From positions 1 through 5,373 of the forward strand of contig JAGXRU010000028.1 of assembly GCA_018335765.1 (NCBI GenBank): 5,373 bases of DNA. Direction: 5' to 3'. The translations under genes were made by a program, and so were the position numbers. Below, piece after piece: positions 1 through 5,373 of this stretch. This stretch comes from Alkaliphilus sp. (lineage in GTDB: Bacteria; Bacillota; Clostridia; Peptostreptococcales; Thermotaleaceae). Each line of letters starts with the position of its first letter. Position 1 is the first letter of the stretch. The notes beneath the pieces are model-generated. The model was given only the letters and a program-made list of their open reading frames with translations, was not told the origin of the DNA and ran no database searches.

Positions 1-221
1 AGCTTATAAACCCGCTTCAACTCATGAGAAAGAATTTTTTCATATTCTTCTCCACGGTTAACTCCTGTTACTCCATTGGCATACTCGGTTTCGCAAAGAA
101 TTTTTATTACCTCGTCAATATCCTTGGCATCTACCATTCTTTCAACCCTAGCCCTTGAAAGGAGTTTGTTCTCAAGAACTCTGGTTCTTGTTACGCCTTG
201 GATAAAATCCATTCTATCCAT
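1..221 (-). CDS. ntpC: V-type ATP synthase subunit C (partial, N-terminal 73 residues)
   Basis: This is the start of the V-type ATPase subunit C (AC39/subunit d homologue), the funnel-shaped connector that sits on the proteolipid ring and couples it to the D/F central shaft. Only the first 73 codons are present; the frame is open to the window edge, so the gene is cut by the window, not broken. The N-terminus (MDRMDFIQGVTRTRVLENKL) and the following R-x-R-V-x-x-L-L and E-T-E-Y segments fit the family pattern of an arginine-rich first helix ('RVRxLExxLL') followed by an acidic 'ETDY'-like turn. The start ATG at 221 is preceded at 7 nt by AGGAG (233-229), which overlaps the ntpE stop codon, so translation is probably coupled to ntpE. 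An internal ATG at 212 is possible but worse spaced. Position directly after ntpE matches the E. hirae order F-I-K-E-C, which supports the call as much as the short sequence does. Confidence 0.88.
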   Translation of the reverse strand, partial: MDRMDFIQGVTRTRVLENKLLSRARVERMVDAKDIDEVIKILCETEYANGVTGVNRGEEYEKILSHELKRVYK

Positions 222-231
222 GAAATCACTC

Positions 232-786
232 CTATCCTTTGAAAAGCTCTAGGGCTATTTCTACTTCCAATTCTTCTCTTAAATAATCTACAAGAGAGTC
301 AAAAGTATAGTTTATAATAATATCTTTATCCTTTAGCAAAAATCCGGATTCTACAGTATCCTCCGAAATCTTGATCGGCAGGTCTAAAGCCTTTGCACTA
401 TTCTTCATTGCTTCAGGCAACACAAGCATTTCGCTTCCCTTTAGACTTAACCTCTTAATAGTATTTTCCAGGAATTTGACGTATTTATCTTCATTCAAAT
501 CCATCAACCTGTCCTTTGCTACTCTAAATACCCTATCCATAATTTCTTGCTTTGCTTTTAATATTTCATCTCGCACCTTCAGTTCAGCATTCGATATTGC
601 CCTGTCCTTCATGGTGCTAGCTTCCAGTGTAGCTCTATCAACTATCCTTTTCTTTTTGTCATTGGCCTCTCTAACTCTGGAGCTAACTATCCCCTCATTC
701 CTTTGAACTGCCTCAGCTATAATCGCTTCAGCTTGACGCTTTGCGTCACCTAGAATTTTTTGGGTTAGGTTATCTAAATTTGACAT
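232..786 (-). CDS. ntpE: V-type ATP synthase subunit E (peripheral stalk)
   Basis: Subunit E forms the peripheral stalk (stator) of the V-type ATPase as a heterodimer with the G/H subunit, tying the A3B3 head to membrane subunit I. The 184-residue protein is near the usual length (about 185-205). Residues 1 to about 100 are charged, alanine-rich and free of proline, as expected for the long coiled coil. The C-terminal globular domain follows, with the family signature S147-G148-F149 then the strand KDKDIIINYTFDSLV and the helix LREELEVEIALELF at 169-182; E subunits characteristically end in such an 'REEL..EIA..LF' helix. The ATG at 786 has AAGGATG 8-9 nt upstream. It starts 21 nt after ntpK and its stop overlaps the Shine-Dalgarno of ntpC, so it is clearly part of one operon. 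Nothing is missing or odd. Confidence 0.95.
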   Translation of the reverse strand: MSNLDNLTQKILGDAKRQAEAIIAEAVQRNEGIVSSRVREANDKKKRIVDRATLEASTMKDRAISNAELKVRDEILKAKQEIMDRVFRVAKDRLMDLNEDKYVKFLENTIKRLSLKGSEMLVLPEAMKNSAKALDLPIKISEDTVESGFLLKDKDIIINYTFDSLVDYLREELEVEIALELFKG

Positions 787-807
787 AGCTTCACATCCTT
801 AATTTTT

Positions 808-1301
<494 letters not shown>

Positions 1302-1304
1302 AAC

Positions 1305-3248
1305 TTATTTTAAATTAATATATTTTGGCTTGCTTCTAAATGAATTGAACTCTTTTCCTCCGCCTTCATAGAACTTTCCAAAAAACTCCACGAAGGTCAG
1401 TCTTATTGTATGGACATAAGCTCCTAAAAGACTTAAGCCCAAGTTAAACAACTGTCCGAATATAAATATAACAACTGCCAATATCATACCTATAATCCCT
1501 TTTTCCGCCAGCATGCCCGCCATCATATTTACAGCTCCGGCTATAAATCCGCCTGCCAGCCCTAATGCCATTAATCTTGAGTATGAAACAAAATCCCCCA
1601 CATACCCCGAAATACCGTATAAAGAGTAAATCCCACCACCGATTTTGCCTGCCATTCCCTTTGCCTCTCTGCCGCCGGTAGCAACAATGCCTACCATGCC
1701 CAGAGTCATAACAATCGAAGAAATACTTTTAGCCGCAGCTGGTAATGCCACCACACCTGATACCAAATACACTATCGCACCTACTAATGCCAAAACCCAA
1801 AAACCTACATCGTATACAGCATCCAATACTTTTCCGTCTCTGATGTACATATATGCCTTCAGCCCTAATGCAAAGAAGATATGGATCAGCCCAAAGACTA
1901 TAGATAGTATCAGCAGGCTCTGATAATCCTCAGCAGGATTAAATAAAGCCTTCATAGGGATAATCCCTCCAAATACGGAACCATATAAAAATCCCCATAT
2001 TATAACAGAGAAGCTTAGATAATAGAAAAATCTTACAAATTTCTTGGTTGATTCAACCAAATTAAACTTCCTTAAAGCCATAAATGAACCAATTAACATT
2101 ATCAGCCCATAAGCTACATCTGCAGCCATCATCCCGAAGAAAATCAAATAAAAAGGTGCCAAGAAGGGTGTCGGATCCACCTCTTTATAGCGTGGCAAGG
2201 CATACATGCCCGTTAAAGCCTCAAAGGATTGTACAAATTTAGAATTCTTTAGTAGTATAGGTACACTTGGGTCATCCGTTTCAGCTTTCACAAGCTCCAG
2301 ATAATACACATTGTCAAGTGCTGCTTTTACAGCCTCTGTAAAATCTTCTTCCATATCTGTCGGAATATAACCTTTGATAACGTTTACACTTTCAGTCATT
2401 AAAAACTTTCCTGAAGAAGCCACTCTTAGCTTCTTGTTCAATAAATAATCATAAACAATTTCCAGGGAAGGAAGATGCTCTGTCAAATCTCTGATAGAAT
2501 TTTCATATGCATTGATTTCATCATGCAGCTCTTTTATCCTATTATTAATTTTAAAGATCTCCTCTTGAGGAGAATCCTCTCCGATTAAATTCGCCTTAGA
2601 AAAGTTATTATTTCTTAATATCTCTTTAACGATTTCCTTTTCACACTTAGATGACAAGGCTAAAACATAAAGATTGTCCTTATCTTCACTGACAATTTCT
2701 GAATAAGTATAAGTAGTGCCGGATAAATCAACATTAAGCCTTTCCCTAAGTTTTTTTGGTATCGTCCCCAGGAATACTTCGCTTTGCTCAAAATTCAAAC
2801 TCTTGATTGGACTATTTAACTGAATCCAAGGAGATAATTCTTCTTTTGTTGTCTCTAAATGCACAATCTCTTGTCTTAGATTCTCTTTTTCAGCCCAAAG
2901 CCCCCGAAGCTTATTGTATATCGGAAAATAATCAATGCTATTTGCCTTCTCCTCAAGTTCTCTGAAGTTAAAATCCTCAAGACCTTTTTTCAGGGCCTTA
3001 ATACCGGATTCCCTTATATGGTACTTAGACAATATATCTATGGCATAGCTAACCCTTGATATTTCCTCATCTACAGCCACAATACTCTCAGGAACTTGTA
3101 CACTTCTTAACCCTTCTTGTTTAATAGCTGCATCTTTGTCAAGGTTAAGAAAATGAACGTATTTAAATTTTTGAAGCTCATGGAGAAGATTTTCCCTTTC
3201 TGAATCAAAGGCAAACAAGCTGAAATTACTCATTTTAACTATTGCCAT
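1305..3248 (-). CDS. ntpI: V-type ATP synthase subunit I (stator membrane subunit a)
   Basis: Subunit I (eukaryotic subunit a/Vph1 homologue) supplies the static half-channels for ion entry and exit and anchors the peripheral stalks. The 647 residues are a normal bacterial length. Residues 1 to about 355 form the cytoplasmic arm, charged and coiled-coil rich (notably 85-135 and 225-260), starting with the family's 'MAIVKM..F.L.AF' strand. Residues from about 362 to 612 are membrane: hydrophobic segments near 362-392, 406-430, 443-464, 481-503, 508-523, 551-580 and 587-612. The two conserved arginines that face the ring carboxylate are visible: R558 in SYSRLMALGLA and R616 in HTIRLTFVEFFGKFYEGGG, equivalent to Vph1 R735 and R799. 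The ATG at 3248 is chosen because GAGAGGA lies 12 nt upstream and because the MAIVKM beginning is typical; ATG 3233 has no useful Shine-Dalgarno. It overlaps the end of ntpF by 14 nt, suggesting translational coupling. Confidence 0.96.
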   Translation of the reverse strand: MAIVKMSNFSLFAFDSERENLLHELQKFKYVHFLNLDKDAAIKQEGLRSVQVPESIVAVDEEISRVSYAIDILSKYHIRESGIKALKKGLEDFNFRELEEKANSIDYFPIYNKLRGLWAEKENLRQEIVHLETTKEELSPWIQLNSPIKSLNFEQSEVFLGTIPKKLRERLNVDLSGTTYTYSEIVSEDKDNLYVLALSSKCEKEIVKEILRNNNFSKANLIGEDSPQEEIFKINNRIKELHDEINAYENSIRDLTEHLPSLEIVYDYLLNKKLRVASSGKFLMTESVNVIKGYIPTDMEEDFTEAVKAALDNVYYLELVKAETDDPSVPILLKNSKFVQSFEALTGMYALPRYKEVDPTPFLAPFYLIFFGMMAADVAYGLIMLIGSFMALRKFNLVESTKKFVRFFYYLSFSVIIWGFLYGSVFGGIIPMKALFNPAEDYQSLLILSIVFGLIHIFFALGLKAYMYIRDGKVLDAVYDVGFWVLALVGAIVYLVSGVVALPAAAKSISSIVMTLGMVGIVATGGREAKGMAGKIGGGIYSLYGISGYVGDFVSYSRLMALGLAGGFIAGAVNMMAGMLAEKGIIGMILAVVIFIFGQLFNLGLSLLGAYVHTIRLTFVEFFGKFYEGGGKEFNSFRSKPKYINLK

Positions 3249-3561
3249 TTGCGTTCACAATCCTCTCAATAATAATACTGACTGCTGAATTCAAATCTTC
3301 ATCTTTCATTTCATACAAGGCTTTTGCTTGGTCAGTCCCTCTTCCAATTATTGGTTTTGCCATAGCCTCGCCTTCTGATAAAGCCGATTGTTTTAATACC
3401 TTTGCCTCTGCTTCACCCTCTGCCAGAATCCGCATATATTCTTGTTCTGCTAACAGCTCTGCTTCCTGTTTCTTGTTTTTGGAAATTTGAGTTGCATCAC
3501 TTAAAAGGGCTTTTGCCTTTTCCTCTGCTTCTCTCACTGCTTCAATTGCATTCTTTGCCAT
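3235..3561 (-). CDS. ntpF: V-type ATP synthase subunit G/H (peripheral stalk, AhaH/NtpF type)
   Basis: This short, highly charged protein is the probable partner of subunit E in the peripheral stalk (AhaH in archaeal naming, NtpF in E. hirae, subunit G elsewhere). It has 108 residues, close to the usual 100-110. Residues 1 to about 85 are rich in A, E and K with 'EAVREAEEKAKALL' heptad-like spacing, a continuous coiled coil; residues 88-103 form an amphipathic closing helix (AVSIIIERIV), which in the family packs against subunit E in the head-proximal part. Sequence alone is weakly diagnostic because coiled coils look alike; the position as first gene directly before ntpI is what makes the assignment firm. 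The ATG at 3561 was chosen over an in-frame TTG at 3582: the extra codons would encode the Shine-Dalgarno itself (reading SGGGEA). It opens the operon and overlaps ntpI by 14 nt. Confidence 0.9.
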   Translation of the reverse strand: MAKNAIEAVREAEEKAKALLSDATQISKNKKQEAELLAEQEYMRILAEGEAEAKVLKQSALSEGEAMAKPIIGRGTDQAKALYEMKDEDLNSAVSIIIERIVNANGNS

Positions 3562-3568
3562 CGCTTCA

Positions 3569-3577
3569 CCCCCTCCT
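3569..3577 (-). promoter_or_regulatory. ribosome binding site of ntpF
   Basis: The purine run AGGAGGGGG lies 7-10 nt before the ATG at 3561 and fixes that start. It is the strongest Shine-Dalgarno match in the ATPase operon and belongs to its first gene. Confidence 0.85.
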
Positions 3578-3622
3578 GACAATAACTAAAATTTTAAAAA
3601 TATTAATAATATTTCAATACTT

Positions 3623-3651
3623 ATTCTACCTTAACAAAATTCACAAATCAA
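3623..3651 (-). promoter_or_regulatory. predicted sigma-70/sigma-A promoter of the ntp (V-ATPase) operon
   Basis: On the minus strand TTGATT (3651-3646) is followed after exactly 17 nt by TAGAAT (3628-3623), giving 4/6 and 5/6 matches to the consensus hexamers. Transcription would start near 3616 and give a leader of about 55 nt before ntpF. That leader begins with a weak all-AU hairpin (AAATATT/AATATTT, 3598-3614). If this is the working promoter, the multi-hairpin element further right is upstream of the transcript and not a leader of the operon. The call rests on consensus match and position only. Confidence 0.6.
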
Positions 3652-3664
3652 TAAAATAGTTAAA

Positions 3665-3768
3665 TAAGGGCTTTGCCCGTCATTCAACGGTTTCAGTGGG
3701 AGATTTAACTCCCGCTGAAAAAATTAAATGGCACCCGCCGCCTTTAGAGGCGGGGGACATCTTAATTT
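3665..3768 (+). other. compact multi-hairpin element resembling an IS200/IS605 right end or omega-RNA remnant
   Basis: Three to four hairpins are packed into about 100 nt with almost no linker. (1) GGGC-TTT-GCCC at 3668-3678, or alternatively CCGT-CATTCA-ACGG at 3677-3690, which shares two bases with it. (2) A 12-bp stem TTTCAGTGGGAG / CTCCCGCTGAAA at 3691-3702 and 3709-3720 around a 6-nt loop; its one non-complementary position is a U-G wobble in plus-strand RNA but an A-C mismatch in minus-strand RNA. (3) Starting at the next base, an outer stem AAATTAA/TTAATTT (3721-3727, 3762-3768), an ATG/CAT step, and a GC-rich inner stem CCC-g-CCGCC / GGCGGGGG (3734-3742, 3749-3756) with loop TTTAGA. 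The last hairpin and its flank (CCGCC-TTTAGA-GGCGGGGGACAT) look like the 3' ends of IS200/IS605-family tnpB elements as I remember them. No tnpA or tnpB reading frame is nearby, so this would be an orphan or miniature copy. Structure is seen; family identity is inferred. Confidence 0.5.
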
Positions 3769-3808
3769 AGTTATAACTTTGTCAATCTTTTTTCTATTTC
3801 TCTATTTC

Positions 3809-3837
3809 TTGACAAATAAACATAATCCTTTTAATAT
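3809..3837 (+). promoter_or_regulatory. possible plus-strand promoter pointing into the atoDA terminator
   Basis: A perfect -35 hexamer TTGACA (3809-3814) is followed after 17 nt by TAATAT (3832-3837, 4/6). Transcription would start near 3844 and meet the hairpin at 3881-3942 within about 100 nt, giving either a short terminated RNA or RNA antisense to atoA. In DNA this AT-rich the -10 match may be chance. Confidence 0.25.
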
Positions 3838-3880
3838 TCTACTTATTTCTAAGTATTCCTTCAAAAAAAAATAAATAATA

Positions 3881-3942
3881 GAAAAAAGAAATACTAAAAA
3901 CAGTTCTCTTGTTCCGAGACTGCTTTTAGTATTTCTTTTTTC
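3881..3942 (-). terminator. intrinsic terminator of the atoDA operon
   Basis: Arms of 24 nt (3881-3904 and 3919-3942) are complementary at 23 positions, and the stem continues inward with CTC/GAG after a one-base bulge, leaving a loop of about 7 nt. On the minus strand the stem begins 19 nt after the atoA stop and runs into U-rich sequence, with a run of eight U about 13 nt further on (3870-3863). The single odd pair (3900/3923) is a G-U wobble in minus-strand RNA but A-C in plus-strand RNA, which favours function for atoDA. The U-rich outer stem could also stop plus-strand transcription. Confidence 0.88.
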
Positions 3943-3961
3943 CATGTAGTTATGCAGTTTG

Positions 3962-4609
3962 CTACACCATTTCCTTCAAATTCTCCGCTACTATTAAATC
4001 TGCTTCAGTGACTGACAATACATCCTCCACGGTAAAAGCCGGATTTATCTCAGTTAAATGCAAGCCATCCTTTAAAACCCTAATAACACACATTTCAGTT
4101 ACAATAACATCTACTTCGCCGGCTGCCGTAAGAGGTAATGTGCATTGCTTCAATATCTTTGCCTTCCCCTTTGCCGTATGCTCCATGGCAACAATAACCT
4201 TTTTTGCCCCTGAAACCAAGTCCATGGCTCCACCCATTCCCGGCACCATCTTTCCGGGAATCATCCAGTTGGCTAAATTGCCCTTTTGATCTACCTGCAA
4301 AGCACCCAAAACCGTAGCGTTTACATGTCCTCCTCTAATAATGGCAAAAGAGGTTGCACTGTCAAAAAAAGCCGCCCCGGGAAGAACAGTGACACAGGTT
4401 CCACCTGCATTTACCAGTTCCAAGCCTTCATCGGCCTCATCTGGAGCAGGGCCCATTCCCAAAAATCCATTTTCTGACTGCAAAATGATATTGATTCCTT
4501 CCGGAATATAGTTTGCTACTAATGTCGGAAGACCTATACCCAAATTTACTATATCTCCGTTCTCAAATTCCATTGCAACTCTTTTTGCAATAATTTCTCG
4601 AACATTCAT
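3962..4609 (-). CDS. atoA: CoA-transferase subunit B (acetate/butyrate-acetoacetate type, catalytic)
   Basis: This is the beta subunit of a class I CoA-transferase, which moves CoA between acyl-CoAs and free acids such as acetate, butyrate and acetoacetate. It acts in the cytoplasm as a complex with the adjacent alpha subunit. The 215 residues match the usual length (about 216-221). The CoA-transferase signature LQSENGFLG at 43-51 contains the catalytic glutamate E46, which forms the glutamyl-CoA thioester. Other family landmarks are GIGLPT at 24-29, AFFDSATSF at 80-88, [15 protein letters not shown] at 93-107 and the glycine loop [10 protein letters not shown] at 123-132. ATG 4609 lies 4 nt after the atoD stop with GGGAG 9 nt upstream, so the two subunits are translated together, and a terminator follows 19 nt after the stop. 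The family also serves short-chain fatty acid uptake, acetone/butanol formation and lysine fermentation; sequence alone does not decide the natural acyl substrate. Confidence 0.93.
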   Translation of the reverse strand: MNVREIIAKRVAMEFENGDIVNLGIGLPTLVANYIPEGINIILQSENGFLGMGPAPDEADEGLELVNAGGTCVTVLPGAAFFDSATSFAIIRGGHVNATVLGALQVDQKGNLANWMIPGKMVPGMGGAMDLVSGAKKVIVAMEHTAKGKAKILKQCTLPLTAAGEVDVIVTEMCVIRVLKDGLHLTEINPAFTVEDVLSVTEADLIVAENLKEMV

Positions 4610-4613
4610 AAGC

Positions 4614-5264
4614 CTACACTCCCTTCACTATAATATCAACAAATATTCCCGGCGTTACCACATCATTTGGATTGATTTCACCCGCTTCGACAATTTCATC
4701 AGCCTGCACAATCACCAAATCCGCAGCCATTGCCATGACCGGATTAAAATTTCTTGCGGAGTTATTATATGTTACGTTTCCTTTTTTATCAACCCTTGCC
4801 CCTTTGATAAGTGCCACATCCGCCCTTAGCGGCATCTCAATCAGGTAGTCCTTCCCGTCTAAGGTGATTTTCTGTTTCGACTCCTCAAGTATCGTTCCTA
4901 CTCCCGTAGGGGTAATCACACCACCCAAGCCCGCTCCTGCAGCCCTGATCCGTTCCGCCAATGTGCCCTGAGGTACCAACTCCACCTCCATTTCCCCTGA
5001 ATTCATCTGCCGTCCGGTTTCAGGATTAGTACCAATATGAGAGGCTATTACTTTTTTTACTTGCTTATTTACTACTAATCGCCCCGTTCCCTTATCAGGA
5101 AATCCGGTATCAGTAGTAATTATAGTTAAATCCTTAACACCCTTTTCTATAAGGACATCAATAAACCTTTCTGGAGTACCCACTGCCAAAAACCCTCCAA
5201 ACATTATGCTCATTCCATCCTTGATATGATCCATTGCTTCTGTCATACTCATTATCTTTTCCAA
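4614..5264 (-). CDS. atoD: CoA-transferase subunit A (acetate/butyrate-acetoacetate type)
   Basis: This is the alpha subunit of the same class I CoA-transferase; it supplies much of the CoA-binding surface while the catalytic glutamate sits in subunit B. The 216 residues fit the family (E. coli AtoD is about 220). The CoA-transferase signature 1 pattern is complete at 16-31: [16 protein letters not shown]. Further conserved blocks are [12 protein letters not shown] at 74-85, [11 protein letters not shown] at 97-107 and [15 protein letters not shown] at 110-124; the wording is nearer to E. coli AtoD than to C. acetobutylicum CtfA, from memory. The start is taken as TTG 5264, 6 nt after GGAGGTG (5277-5271), and this N-terminus aligns in length with AtoD. 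A GTG at 5273 lies inside that Shine-Dalgarno and is rejected; ATG 5252 would be 18 nt away. It is the first gene of the two-gene operon. Confidence 0.92.
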   Translation of the reverse strand: MEKIMSMTEAMDHIKDGMSIMFGGFLAVGTPERFIDVLIEKGVKDLTIITTDTGFPDKGTGRLVVNKQVKKVIASHIGTNPETGRQMNSGEMEVELVPQGTLAERIRAAGAGLGGVITPTGVGTILEESKQKITLDGKDYLIEMPLRADVALIKGARVDKKGNVTYNNSARNFNPVMAMAADLVIVQADEIVEAGEINPNDVVTPGIFVDIIVKGV

Positions 5265-5270
5265 ATGCTG

Positions 5271-5277
5271 CACCTCC
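5271..5277 (-). promoter_or_regulatory. ribosome binding site of atoD, fixing a TTG start
   Basis: GGAGGTG is a full anti-16S match ending 6 nt before TTG at 5264. Its own last three bases are the GTG at 5273-5271, which therefore cannot be the start. A very strong site paired with a weak TTG codon is a common compensation in Firmicutes. Confidence 0.75.
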
Positions 5278-5298
5278 GTTTAATATATTGTCAGTATC

Positions 5299-5331
5299 AT
5301 TGTACCATAAAACCAAGGGAACAAAACCAAG
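5299..5331 (-). promoter_or_regulatory. predicted extended -10 promoter of atoDA with an upstream 9-bp direct repeat
   Basis: On the minus strand TGG-TACAAT (5307-5299) is an extended -10 element (TGn plus a 5/6 hexamer). No good -35 lies 16-18 nt upstream; instead CTTGGTTTT occurs twice (5331-5323 and 5317-5309) with a 14-nt period, covering the -35 zone. Transcription would start near 5292, leaving a leader of about 28 nt. A-rich tracts further upstream (5351-5363) could act as a curved or UP-like segment. The missing -35 plus the repeat suggests activator-dependent or sensed control, but this is inference. Confidence 0.5.
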
Positions 5332-5363
5332 TGGGCGGTTCTTCGCTTCCTTTTTTCTTTTTT
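5329..5363 (+). terminator. weak terminator-like hairpin, plus strand
   Basis: In plus-strand RNA AAGTGGGCG (5329-5337) pairs with CGCTTCCTT (5344-5352) at 8 of 9 positions, two of them G-U, around a 6-nt loop, and runs into a T-rich tract up to 5363. No plus-strand gene in the window needs it, so it may be chance or may only reflect the A-rich upstream region of the atoD promoter. Confidence 0.2.
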
Positions 5364-5373
5364 GATTTCAACC

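Noticed and set aside
371..706. Plus-strand open frame opposite ntpE.
   Set aside because: Composition is that of a complement of a charged coiled coil, it has no recognisable domain, and it lies fully inside a conserved gene.
3562..3582. ntpF starting at TTG 3582.
   Set aside because: The added codons are the Shine-Dalgarno sequence itself; ATG 3561 is correctly spaced from it.
3242..3659. Plus-strand open frames opposite ntpF (3242-3490 and 3402-3659).
   Set aside because: They are antisense shadows of the A/E/K-rich coiled coil, giving leucine/serine-rich proteins with no family resemblance; the minus-strand gene is well supported.
3665..3768. A CRISPR repeat or array.
   Set aside because: The hairpins differ from one another, there is no regular repeat-spacer period, and there are no cas genes.
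3657..3785. Reading the hairpin block on the minus strand as a riboswitch or attenuator leader of the ATPase operon, with TTGACA at 3785-3780 as its -35 box.
   Set aside because: The best -10 is TAAGAT at a 15-nt spacer, no known riboswitch pattern is recognised, the long stem has no U-tract after it on that strand, its wobble favours the plus strand, and a better promoter lies downstream at 3651-3623.
4008..4477. Plus-strand open frames opposite atoA.
   Set aside because: They sit wholly inside a conserved catalytic subunit gene and show no domain of their own.
5265..5273. atoD starting at GTG 5273.
   Set aside because: The GTG is the last three bases of the GGAGGTG Shine-Dalgarno; TTG 5264 fits in spacing and in N-terminal length.

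Overview
The window is low-GC DNA whose gene content and sequence style point to an anaerobic Firmicute of the Clostridia/Tissierellia type. The evidence is a bacterial V-type (A/V) ATPase operon in the Enterococcus hirae gene order, an AtoDA/CtfAB-type CoA-transferase typical of butyrate and amino-acid fermenters, strong purine-rich Shine-Dalgarno sites, and short AT-rich intergenic DNA. This lineage call is inference from gene content. Every protein gene reads on the minus strand, so the biological order runs from the right edge to the left edge.

Right part (5373 to 3962): an extended -10 promoter with a 9-bp direct repeat just upstream drives atoD and atoA, the two subunits of an acetate/butyrate-acetoacetate CoA-transferase, 4 nt apart. 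They end at a long hairpin terminator (3881-3942).

Middle (3562 to 3961): about 400 bases without a protein gene. From right to left it holds the atoDA terminator; a possible plus-strand promoter (3809-3837); a compact multi-hairpin element (about 3665-3768) with a GC-rich final hairpin that resembles the right end/omega-RNA of IS200/IS605-type elements but has no tnpB beside it; a good sigma-70-type promoter for the ATPase operon (3623-3651); and a roughly 55-nt leader.

Left part (3561 to 1): ntpF-ntpI-ntpK-ntpE-ntpC, the first five genes of a V-type ATPase operon, tightly spaced or overlapping, with ntpC cut by the left edge. They encode the peripheral-stalk G/H and E subunits, the stator membrane subunit I, the rotor-ring proteolipid K and the start of the central connector C. 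The catalytic A and B subunits and the D/F shaft should lie beyond the left edge. The proteolipid keeps the Na+-coordinating residues known from E. hirae NtpK, so the complex is predicted to move Na+.

Four start codons were moved inward or chosen from Shine-Dalgarno position: ntpF (3561), ntpI (3248), ntpK (1287), and atoD (TTG at 5264). The protein genes are ordinary and intact. The only part that is not routine is the structured element in the middle intergenic region.
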